Position numbers and translations under genes: made by a program
Notes under the pieces: generated by a model
Seen by the model: only the letters and a program-made list of their open reading frames with translations
Told to the model about the DNA's origin: nothing
The model's database searches: none
Part shown: in pieces, positions 47,676-57,964 of the stretch
Layout: each line of letters opens with the position of its first letter
Numbering within the stretch: the first letter of the stretch is position 1
Source: Pezizomycotina sp. ARF18
Lineage: Eukaryota > Ascomycota
DNA: 64,000 nucleotides
Assembly: GCA_002224055.1 (NCBI GenBank)
Contig: AZLU01000190.1
Location: 1-64,000 of the forward strand
Reading direction: 5' to 3'

Positions 47676-49923
47676 TTTGAGAAAGAATTTAAAGGCGGAT
47701 AGACAGCGAAGGGATTCCCCTTGTTTTACACCTATATTTCCATATCCCCCCCCCTGTTTTTGTATTATCTACTTCCAAAACAGCTTCTTTGAAAGGCCAC
47801 TTTGAGATTTCCGGCCTATAAATATACCACATAAAACTTTCGGGCTTGTTTCGAAACAAGTTAACAAGCGCAGGCTTTGAAATATTAGCAGAAAATTTCC
47901 AACTCTTTTTCATGAAACTTCTTTCTACGTTTTGCCTTATCCTTTCTTCTCATTTTACCCTTTCCAATGAGATCTTTTTTTTTTTTTTTTTGATTTTAAA
48001 CTCTTACACCTTCGTTCAATTCTGTTGCTATTCTAGGGCCCTCCTTTTTCTACACATCTCAAAAAAAATAATCCTTTTTCACTTCTAACCTGTGATTCTA
48101 TCCACCTGGGGAGGCTGCTCGTTTGCTTGAATCCTGGCTGTTCCAATATTTCTTTTTTTCCATCGACCTATTTGCTTCAATTTTTGCGCTTGACTTGATA
48201 ATATAACTGGACATTCCCCAGTCCATGGTAATTACTTCTTAACTATTTCTCAACTGAATTATTATATACTACTTAAGTATTCTATAATCTCAAAAATTTA
48301 ACTACTTCTTCTGAACCTATGATTCTGTTCTCTGTTGCTACGTAAGCCAATTTCCCGAACCAAGACAATGTTAGGCTTCGGCGGTTTCCGGGTTTCCTCC
48401 GCCCGAGTGTCTGGACTCATTTCTCAGCGGTTTTTCCCCCATCTTGACGCAATTTTAGCGTTCCCCAGCCCTTTTCTCTCTCGCGTAGCACAAAGTTTTC
48501 CCCCGCCTTCAAGTTCCAACGGAGACCCCACACCAACTGCGACTCGTCAACCTTGCCCCTGTCAAATCGAACCTTTTTTTTTCTTTTCGCTTCTTTTCCT
48601 ACTTTCGGAAAGCGACCACTACTACCCCCAAAAGAAAAGAATTTACATGGTTACACAAGAAAAGTGAAAAGTCAAAACCTTAAACGACGTCACCAAAAGG
48701 AAAACGGATATGACACTTTGCCTAAAATTCTTTCCCGCAGATTCTTTAATGCTCATGAAACCGGGAAGAAAAAAAAATCAAGAAGGGATGAAATAACAAT
48801 GAAAGAAGGGACTTGAGCTGGGTCTCAGTGATTTTCTTGTATCAAGTAAATTTGTATATCTGTATATTCGCAGCTTTCGTTAGCTTGGGAGATGGTTATC
48901 TTCGAGTATCCATCACTGGTATAGAATCAAGTGGAGAACTTCCTATCCTGAGAAGGGACGTGTCGATATATCCGTGTGAATATCTGTCTGATCAGCTTTC
49001 TTCTAGATAGACAAGTTCATTGAGAAGTCACCCCAATAACACTATATCTAGTATTTTTGTAGTTATATCGAAAAGTCAATATCATACCTCTCGTACGTAT
49101 TTATCAAGCACAGAATTAATCTAGAAGTAATCACTACGATACAAGATTCGCAATCAGGAAAGCAGACACTGTCACAACTATATGAAAACTAAGTTTTTTC
49201 TTTTTCTTTTTTTTTTTTGCCTTTTTGATTTTTTATTAAAGACTCCTTCCGTTTCCAATCCTAATGATGCTACCTAATTTACATGACTACTACACTAATT
49301 CTAAGTTATTAATAAGAGATATAAAAGTACTAAACTATTGAGTACTTGTCAAAACAAATGAGTTCTTCTAGATACAATCGAAAAGGAAAGTATGGGGTGA
49401 ATGGTTTCGTTTTCACCTCAGAAGCCCACTATGGGTTCCAGGGGGATGAAAAAACCAATAACCAGAGCCTATATTGTGTGTAGTAGTCGTGTAAGTGTAG
49501 CTTTGAAATGTAAAGAAAAAGATAAAAGGAATAGAAACGGAAGAATGTCTAAGGGGGGGAAGTCTCAGTCTCGCAGAGAAATGAAGTAATGAAAAAAACA
49601 AAACAAAACAAAACAAACAAACAGTAGTATAACGAAAAAAGTGAAAAAGAGAAAAGTCCGTGAGAAAAACGCCCCTTTTTTGTTCTTATTCTTTCTTTCT
49701 TTCTTTCTTTTTTTTTTTTTGCTGTGGCTTTTATTTTTCCCTGATATCCGTGATATTGTAATAATAGCGTCTTATTTTTTCTGGGCAATGTCAATATGTC
49801 TTCTCTTTTTTTAATGTCAATATATGTCTTCTCTTTTTCTTAAAAAAAAACCCTTTGTATTTTCCCCTACACTTTCTTTCTAGTGATCATGAGCTTTCCA
49901 TGAAATCCATTGATTTAATTTTT
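47676..49923. other. Convergent region between SLA2 and MAT1-1-1
   Basis: About 2.2 kb of AT-rich DNA with no recognised gene. Frames at 48335-48667 and 48813-49010 (+) are open but low-complexity and unrecognised. This should span one edge of the MAT1-1 idiomorph, which cannot be placed without a MAT1-2 strain. Confidence 0.5.
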
Positions 49924-51260
49924 TTAAGAGTTCATCAAGGTCGTAAAACAGCCCGAGTAAGATATGTTGTAGCCATGGGAAATCTGAGAAGCAAGTGTGT
50001 TAGCAATGAAACATTCCTGAATTTGCAGAATAAGAAGTCTAATGCTGGAGATTAAATTACCTAAAATTGCATTTCTCGACGATTTCCATGAGGTAGGCCT
50101 TGAGATCAAATTGGTACTCGGATTGGCCTCACGCATTTCGTCAACTTCGTTGCGCTTGTCAGAATAGACCTGTCCGATCTTCGCCCATTTCTTCTTGTTT
50201 TCAAAGGATTCCTAGCCCACAAATCTTTGAGAGTTCCAGAGATGTTGCTTTGGTGATTTCCTGAGAACTTGAACTGATGGAAGGCTGCGATATGTTAGTA
50301 GAGCCAGAGCACTAGATATCAAGGATTGAACTTACAACGATAAGCCATGAAGGCATTGACGGACTTCTTCTTCTTCTCGAGGTTGGCATCCTTGGCCTTC
50401 CTACGGAGACGAGATGGGCCAGCAATGGAGGAACCTGGGGAAGAGCCTGAACAGTTGAACCAGCATGCAATTGTGGATAATGCGGCATAGGCTGGAGATT
50501 TCCCCAAGTCCCCCAACCAGAGGGTCCAAAGTAGGTCTCAAAACGGTCACAGGGTAAACCGAGGACGGAAGGACTTGCCTAGGAATCGTACCGGGAGCAT
50601 TTGATCAACACCTTCTAGTTCAAATGGACTGAGACCCTGAAGGCCGTTGACGAAAGCTGGTCCAAGAATGAAACCACCATTCGGAATGTTAGCCGTACGA
50701 AGAGTTGGTGTTGCCTGACTGGGCCCCCAAGCGGTAGGATCTAAAATTATAGTTAGCGAAAGGAATATAGCAATAAATAAATAAATAATTAAATAAATAA
50801 ATAAATAAAAAAAAATAAAAAAAAAATAAAAAAAATAAAAAATAGAGGGGCAGAAAAGCAAGCCACATACTGGTCATAGTCGTTCCAGAGTTGGGAGGGA
50901 TGCGCTTCTTAGAAGACTTGCCAGCTTGCTCTTGAGCCAGCTGGGGGTTATTGATGAGAGCAAGATCGCAGCTGGTGCATTTGCAGCCAAAGCGGCAGCA
51001 TGAAGTGCAGCAAGTTGCGCAGCTGGGCCGGAAGCTTGTTGAACCTGTTGAGGAACCGCAATTTGAGCTTGTTGGGGAGCCGTAGCTGGAACTGGTTGAA
51101 GGCCAGCAGCGTGGGCAGGTTGAATTTGCGTAAAGTTGATAGCAAAGTTCGTGTTAGCTGGATTGGGTTGGGCTTGCGCAGGAGCAAGTGCAGCAACACC
51201 GGGCTGGAAAGGATTGGCAGCAGCAGCCTGAGGATTAGTAGCAGGAATGAGGTTATTCAT
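49924..51260 (-). CDS. MAT1-1-1: MAT1-1-1, alpha-box mating-type transcription factor
   Basis: Master regulator of MAT1-1 mating identity; the alpha box is an HMG-related DNA-binding fold. It starts MNNLIPATNPQAAAANPFQP at 51260. Exon 1 is Ala/Gln/Pro-rich and ends NPQLAQEQAGKSSKKRIPPN after one frame shift near 50960. After an AT-rich intron (50742-50873), exon 2 has GPSQATPTLRTANIPNGGFI and SPFELEGVDQMLPVRFLGKS, then PSRLRRKAKDANLEKKKKSV leading into the alpha box NAFMAYR. An intron (about 50285-50334) follows, then FHQFKFSGNHQSNISGTLKD, DLWARNPLKT, KWAKIGQVYSDKRNEV (one-base breaks) and LDLKAYLMEIVEKCNF. A last short exon ends at 49924. The box starts near residue 230 and only 50-100 residues follow it, whereas most alpha1 proteins carry the box near the N-terminus. 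Position between SLA2 and APN2 confirms identity. Confidence 0.92.
50742..50873 (-). other. MAT1-1-1 intron 1 with (AAAT)n
   Basis: On the coding strand the donor is GTATGT next to 50873 and the acceptor is ACTATAATTTTAG next to 50741. About 70 bp of it is an AAATA/AAATAAAT microsatellite (50779-50850). Confidence 0.75.
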
Positions 51261-53552
51261 GATTGCTATAATCTAGAGAATAGTCTTAAAGTTGAGATTT
51301 TGGTAACTCGGTATTGTTTGAAAGTAGAGAAAGAGGTATCTCTTCTCTTTGATGTTTGAGGAATGCTTGAGATTGATGTTTTGCAATTGGTGTCTGAGCA
51401 CTGAGGTTTTTTCTTCTGAGCGTTTTTTTTTGCGGGGACTTTTTTTTTTTTTTTTGTTGTGGGTTCAGTTGATTGTTGAAAGAAGTTTGAGGTGGGAAGA
51501 GTGGTGGGGGGGGGGGGGGGCGAATTGAGGATGAAAGGTGATATTTATAGTCAACAGCAAAAATAATTAAGCCAGCATTTATTTCATTTAATTATTTATT
51601 TTATTACATTTTTTGCCCTTGGCTAAAAATAAAAAATAAAATAAAATAAAAAAAATAAAATAAAATAAAATATTGCTAAGTGAATAGAACTGCGTATAAA
51701 TAAATAAATAAATAAATAACTTTATTTTTATTTCTCAGTCTCTCTCCGTTGTGTGTGTGTTCTGTAACTTCTATCTCTTCTGTCTGTCCCCCTTCTTTGT
51801 TACGCTACTGGATACTACTGGATGCAATTCATCTTCGAGTATACATGTGTGTGTGTGGGGTGGGGGGGGGGGGTGGTGAACCCGATTTTATCTCAAAAAA
51901 AAAAAAGAACAAAGAATTCAAAAAAAAAAAAAAAAAAAAAACTCCGAAGTGACCGGTTCCCCACTACCTCTTTTTACTTTTTACAAGAGAACAAACAAAG
52001 GAAGCCAGGATAAAAAAGGGAAGGGGGAAACAAACCAAAACAACAATATAATAAATACACCCTGAGATAAAAACGGTCATATTTTTTTTTTTCACTACCC
52101 TCTTCGCGGAACTGTTTGTGAATTATTTATTTATTTATATCAAACAGAAATTACTTAACCTTTGCTTTTTTTATCTCCCCTCAAAACGACGAAGAGTATA
52201 ATCAATCTATATTGAACAAACTACACCATTTTAACCTAATAGGGGACCTTGGATATCTCTTCGTTATTTAGCTGAAAGGACAGGGAGAAAGAAACTACCT
52301 AGGCACATGGGCAAAAAATAGCTTGACGGAGTATATCTTTTGGTGTGAGGTCTTAAGTTAACCCCACGTATATATATATATATTTAATTATTTGCTTTTT
52401 TTTAATTTCATTTCTCTCGCTTAATTATTTTACCCCACACTTTTTTTTTTTTTTGAGCCTCTCCGCGATCTGCACACCTCTTTTTTTCTTTTTATTATAT
52501 ATATTTTCCAGCCAATAAGAATTAATTCCTCGCCCGCTTCCTCCCAAGTTCCAACTTTGCCAAGAAAACTCTCTCTCTGCCATCTTCAGAGTAACCCTTA
52601 AATGGCCTCTCCCCTCCCCTTCGTCCACAAAACAAACCCGAGGAACCACCGCAAGCAGTGCACCCTGGATATTCCCGCAGAGAAGTACAACAAAATAACC
52701 GAGTAAAAACATGGTGAGTAATTTTAGTTTCATCGCTATATTTTTACTACTTTTATTCTCCTTCTGTGTTGGATAATTTGTCTCTCTCCCGAGACATGAT
52801 GATCTAATAAAAAAAAATATTCAATCAAATCGTTATTGTGCTTATGAGATTTTCACATCTCTTGTGACGAAGCATTTTCTGTTGTGATATTCTCAGTTCA
52901 CCTTTGTGTATCTTATTAATATTTTAAACATTTATTATATTGTCTTTTCAAAAACGGTTGCGCTAACATCTTCTTTCAATTCCACATTCAACTTGGAGCA
53001 GGTTGGGTCGTCAAGCCCCGCGCTTAATTCTAGTGATAATATCTATAAGAATACGATTTTTTCCCGACTTTTATTATTATTATTATTGGTTTGTTTTAAA
53101 AGAGCGTATGAACATTTCTAGTAGAGCATGTGTATATAATTCGAAAGCAAAATAGAATCCATGAAGAAATATTTATGATCTAGCGGTGTAACAGAACTGT
53201 GAGGATTCCGTGGCTGTAAATGTATCGAAAAGGGGGGTCTATATGGTTATTCCCTTTCCTTTTACTAATCGAGAAGACTAACTTTTACCAATCCATAATT
53301 GAAAGATACCTTTCATTCGAAATCTGCGATCATCGAGAAACCAAGATCTAGCATCTTCACAAGGCTTCCAACATCGAGTGTCTTTTAAAAAAATTTTTTT
53401 TTTTTTTCAAACAGGAAAAAAATATGGTATCTCTGTCATTGCATTATATCTTATATCGATATTGTACATCATGCGTCTATTATAAATGGGAAGAAATGCA
53501 ACTATTGTGCTTTAAATAAGGATATACGAATGATAATAAAGGGGTTAGGATA
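51261..53552. other. Region between MAT1-1-1 and APN2, no gene recognised
   Basis: Holds the MAT1-1-1 promoter and the APN2 3' region. Two plus-strand G runs (G15 at 51506-51520; G12 at 51862-51873), an (AAAAT)n/(AAAT)n stretch (51625-51720), A runs at about 51895-51940 and a pyrimidine-rich tract near 52560. No HMG-domain (MAT1-2-1) or other known MAT1-1 gene frame was found on either strand. Confidence 0.55.
51506..51520. repeat. G15 homopolymer upstream of MAT1-1-1
   Basis: Fifteen consecutive G about 250 bp upstream of the MAT1-1-1 start (C15 on its coding strand). A second G12 run with GTGTG and GGTGG flanks lies at 51862-51873. Confidence 0.9.
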
Positions 53553-56125
53553 TTACGAAATCCAAGAAGCAGCGGAAGTCCCATTCGCCTGATTCGAGTT
53601 CTTCTGCGTCCGACTGTCGCTGTTCCACTCGCTGCACCATTTGAAATACGTACACCTCCACTCGTCGTTGACGACGGGCCCCTGCCCTCTTTCCTTCGTC
53701 CGTGGGTCCTACTGGTCTGTTTACAATGTTATAGTATATGTTAACTGGAACACTCTCTAGCAACCAAAAAAAAAAAAAAAAAAAAAAAGGATCTTCGCTT
53801 CCGCTTACCTCGCACATATCCAGAAAGCGCGGCCACAATTAATCCCGGGCTTCTTGGTCGTCATCATCTTGCAGGTTCCTTGTGTCCCTCGCACAGCGGA
53901 GCAGCAGGTTTTGTGAAAAGCTTCGACCACGATTCCTTCGCTACAAATGGGTCAATGAAGTCTCGTTCGCTGTCTTCTTCTTCTACCGCCTTATCCCTTG
54001 ATTCCGTTTGCTCGGCTAGCGCCTCGAGGATATCGTCGTCTAGAAATTGAGAGTTAGAGGGAGCGGATGTTGTTGCCTGAGATGATTGCGTCGACGCGGA
54101 AGCAGCGCCGTTTTTCTTTGATGGAGAGGAAGTGTTGGATTTCGAAGTCTCGGTACCGGTCGAGGAAGCAGGTTTCGGCTGCTTGGGCTGGAAGAAATGG
54201 AGAGGCTCTTCTGTTGTCCGCCGTTTGATTTCTGTCCCGTCGACGAAGCCTTTTTCTTTAAATCCAACGCCGAGGCAATCGGCTTTGACCGCTTCGGGAT
54301 CGTTCAAGTACGCTGCTTTCCGAAACTGGTGCTTCCAACTTGTGCTTCGTTGTTATCGTCGCGATTGTTGCTGTTGCTACAGATGTCGCTGTTGAAGTAG
54401 TCGGAGTAGCTTCACCATTTGATCCTGTCTCGTCGATCGTACTCTCGCTACTCTTTTCAACGACGACAGCCTTTGAGCGCGAAAACATATCCTTGATACT
54501 CCTGCGGCCTTGAATTGAGGTATGAGACGTGCAGACATTTTCGGCGCTTGCGGCGACTCTTTGATCCTCTTACCATCGACGAAAACACCCGGAGGGTTGA
54601 GGAGGTCGAGGAGATGTTTTCTTCCCCATTTACTTCCACTTTTGCTTTTAGTACGACATATACGGGCAGTGGTCAGAGCCCTATGTGCGTTTGAGGATTG
54701 TTAGAATAGAACAGTAATGAAATAGGCGTTGAGTATACGCACTAGTAATCCCTCCTGTATGTTTGCGCTCTCCAGCCAGCTTTTAATCTTTGTGGAAGCG
54801 AGAACATAGTCGATTCTTGAGCCTGGCTTCCAGTTAGCGTCGGCTTATCATAATATTGAGATAAGTTCAATACATACCAAAGTTCCCAGGTCGTGCGTTG
54901 ATTTTGGTTTCCCAATCTAGTTGTGACGCTAACTGTTAGTAGCTATCTTCACCAAACCTTCTTCTTCTTCTTCTTCTTCAGTAAGGGAAAAACTCCTCAC
55001 GGGTGTACATAGCCGTCCTGTCCGGCCAGAAATGTCGTACTGTATCGACCATGACCGCCTCTCCCGAAGGTTCGCACATGTTCCTAAGCATCTTCTTCGC
55101 CGGCCGGTCCATCCACTCTTTTAGCTCTTCGCAGTCGGGGCCTTGCTTTCGTTGCACTTCCCACGCCCTGGCATCGTCCCTTGGCTCCTTGGATATGTTC
55201 AAATCGCCGACAAGTATAACCCTCCGCCCCATCTCTTCGAGGTTGCGCACCCTCGCTTCCAAAGCGAGCAAAAACGTTTCCCGAAAATCGATACGATCTT
55301 GCTCCTCCCTGCCAACCGGGCAGTACGTGCCGATGAGGATGAAGCCGCCAAAGTCGACAACAACCGCTCGCCCTTCGCTGTCGAGAATTATCGCGTCATC
55401 GTGGTCGACGTCGGGTAGCCGCAATCTGCTCGTCTTCGGGGAGGTCGAGGTATGTTTCGGTTGGTTTCGACGCTCCGGGAGGTTTCAGGTGACCGGTAAT
55501 CCCTTCTTCGGCTCGGATGGGTGGACCTTAGATTGACGGGTAAATATTGCAACTCCGCTGTATCCTAAAGATAATGCGCGATAGTTTTTGGTTTAGCATA
55601 GTATTAGAATCGAAGCAAAAATAAAGGGAAGGAGTAGAACTATGAAGAAACTATCCAGTTCAACTAACCTTTTTTGTGCTTTGGAAACGTAAAGTATGAA
55701 TCCCATCCCTGTATTAGGACCATGTCATCCCTGAGATCCTGCGCTGGATTTTGAGCTCTTGAAAGCAAACAATATCCGCCTCCAAGATGTCAAACATGGA
55801 CTAGAAAACAGAGCGTCAGTAGTTTGATCGTGATCTCCTCGAGACAATTCCTCCCGCAACCAGCGCGTTTGCCCTTACCTCGAAGGTACGGTTATCCTTC
55901 CATGGCATGTAACCGAACGGATTTCTGTCAAACGTTGAGTTAGATCTCTGGTAGGTGTTTTCGAGACTTTAAGCGAGGGAAGGTCATTAATTACCGGATA
56001 CCGTTGACTACAGGAGGGAAAATATTCACGGCGCGTTAGCTATCCTCGAGATGTAAAAGTATAGCGTGATTCTAGAGGAAGGGGCCCGCTCACTTACCGT
56101 TCCATGTTGTCACACGAACAGACAT
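53553..56125 (-). CDS. APN2: AP endonuclease 2 (Apn2)
   Basis: Class II apurinic/apyrimidinic endonuclease and 3'-phosphodiesterase in base excision repair; classical MAT-locus neighbour. It starts MSVRVTTWN at 56125. A 13-nt micro-exon gives VNGIR, then NPFGYMPWKDNRTFE and SMFDILEADIVCFQELKIQR (catalytic Glu in QELK) at about 55790. Next: GYSGVAIFTRQSKVHPSEPK (about 55540), DFGGFILIGTYCPVG, VILVGDLNISKEPRDD (GDLN motif, about 55210), then GTRIDYVLASTKIKSWLE (about 54800) and LGSDHCPVYV (SDH motif, about 54670). A Ser/Thr/Pro-rich linker (54640-54000) follows. The C-terminal GRF zinc finger is CKMMTTKKPGINCGRAFWIC (about 53860) and, after a poly-T intron, CTYFKWCSEW, stop TAA at 53553-53555. 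Several introns, including a (GAA)n one near 54965. Confidence 0.96.
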
Positions 56126-56683
56126 ATTTTCTTTCAGGGGAGCTAAAAAATCGGGTATGCAAAATGACGTTATCGCAAAGCGCAGTTTGGCATCGCCGTC
56201 GTAGGTGCGATAAAACGCTGAAGAGAAAGATTTTGAGAGCAAACAATAGAAGGGGGGCAGGAGATGGCACGATTAAGTAAGTCTCTTAAACTTTGCCACC
56301 ATGCAAGAAGGGAAAGTTCACGATCGTCGATTTCTGGTGGCGGGGCGACTGGTCGCGTGTTCCCGTGGTCAGCACGGAGCCTCCCGAAGCAAACTTGGAA
56401 ATTTGTTTTTGCTTTTTTTGACAATGCTTATGTCATCTCACGTGATATATGTTTTTTTTTTTTCCTAAAATTAGCCAATAGTATCCGAGGTGATCTCAGA
56501 GTCTCAGACCACTCGCCAAGAACCTCGAATTTGTACGAAAGAAAAAAAAGAGACGTCCCTCATTTTCTTTCCCTTTTTCCCCTTCGACGTTCGAACGAAC
56601 CATTAAAATCGAAAGCACTTTTCCAACCAATTCCAAATCCGCAAAAACCAGTATCAAAACCGTACACGACTAGCTATTCCCCA
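56126..56683. promoter_or_regulatory. Divergent APN2 / COX13 promoter region
   Basis: 558 bp between opposite start codons. Contains a plus-strand T run near 56452-56463. Frames here belong to no recognised protein. Confidence 0.55.
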
Positions 56684-57432
56684 ATGAACTCCGCACGTGG
56701 CTTGATGAAGGCGAGGGCCTTCGCTTTCCGTCCGACCTCGACCCCGTTCAGGCCCAGAGCTTCCCAGCTCAGGACTCCGCTCGGTAGACGATTCAATTCC
56801 GAAGGCCGGTTCCGGAGCACAATTCATCAAGGAGCGCCAAGAGGTTAAAGAGCATGCCGCCAAGTCTAGTGGTGAGAGAAAAATCTGGCATCTCGCTTGG
56901 AATAAACACCCCGCAGAATTTGATCTTAGACAAGAGCTAACCTATATGATCTCATTTGCAGTGCTTTGGAAGAGACTGTCCATCTTGTAAGCAAATATAT
57001 TCCTGACTACCTTCTATAGCAAAATTGCAACGAACAGACGAATATCCGATCCCCAAGCTTGGTACGAAGAGTTGGAAATGGAATGCTAATGGTATCGGCT
57101 TTGACCTCCCGATAGTGCCGTCGTCCCTTGCCTCATCGTCGCCTCAATTAACGCCTACAACCTCTGGAACGAACATTGGGAACACTGGTCGCACCTTCCC
57201 CCTCTGGAGGAGCGCACCGAATACCCGTACCAGAACATTCGCTCGAAGAACTTCCCGTGGGGTGATGGTGATAAGGTATCTATCCCTCATAGGTCTCTCC
57301 ATTCATCAGCCGATTGTTCTTCCCACTTTACTAAACTATTCTTTTTGAATTGCAATACTAACTGATGAACTGCTGTAGACTCTATTCTGGAACGACAAGG
57401 TCAATCATCATAAGTCGTCGAAGAGTAGATAG
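56684..57432 (+). CDS. COX13: Cytochrome c oxidase subunit VIa (Cox13)
   Basis: Small inner-membrane subunit of respiratory complex IV. It starts MNSARGLMKARAFAFRPTST, a long basic mitochondrial presequence, to FNSEG; then FIKERQEVKEHAAKSS (56827) and, after an intron, ALWKRLSIF. The single membrane helix is VPCLIVASINAYNLWNEHW (57126), followed by the subunit VIa signature EHWSHLPPLEERTEYPYQNI and SKNFPWGDGDK. A last exon codes TLFWNDKVNHHKSSKSR, stop at 57430-57432. Three or so introns, one frame correction after the presequence. Convergent with the CNNM-like gene. Confidence 0.95.
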
Positions 57433-57964
57433 GCGCAGTGTACAATCTAACGGTACTAGCGGTTTTTTCGCCTACTGCTGGTTACTTGTTCTTCTCTTTA
57501 ACAACTCCGTTTCTTTGTCTCTTTTCGAACAAGTCCCCCACTTTTTTTTTTCTTTTTTTTCAGATGCCAATGGTAAATAATTCCCATTACTATAAAGTGT
57601 TATTAAAAAGAAACCCTCCCTGTTAGCTGGTAGCTGAGATGGATGCATGGGCGGATTTGGTATAGGTGTTTCAACTCTTTGTGTTTTGCGCTTTGTTTAA
57701 CTCTTTCTCCTTTTGAATCAATACATGTTTATAAGTTTCGAAATACTAGTACAAAGAAAAAAAAAAAATTCAAAAAACGCCGTCCTGTAACGAGGACTTA
57801 TCCCTGTTTTATAATTAAGAAATGTAACTTTTCTTTATGGTTTTGCATTAGTGCCAGAGAGTATTTATTTCGATTTAGACCTCAAGGCATCCGCTGCACA
57901 ATTGTCCGGCTGCTTGGATTCTCGCAATATACTGCTCGTTGTTCAGCAACTCTCCAATCGTAGA
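57433..57964. other. Convergent 3' region, COX13 / CNNM-like gene
   Basis: About 530 bp; A12 near 57757-57768. No gene recognised; plus-strand frames here are antisense to, or outside, the CNNM-like gene. Confidence 0.5.

Noticed and set aside
52425-52733. 102-residue minus-strand frame with a signal-peptide-like start
   Set aside because: The hydrophobic start is followed by lysine runs coded by poly-T/A and the frame covers a pyrimidine-rich tract; no family resemblance.
52603-52740. 34-codon frame (MASPLPFVHKTN...) followed by ATG directly joined to GTGAGT
   Set aside because: It resembles a short upstream frame plus a start-codon intron, as in ribosomal protein genes, but no downstream exon could be found.
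55003-55536. 177-residue plus-strand frame
   Set aside because: Antisense of the APN2 catalytic domain.
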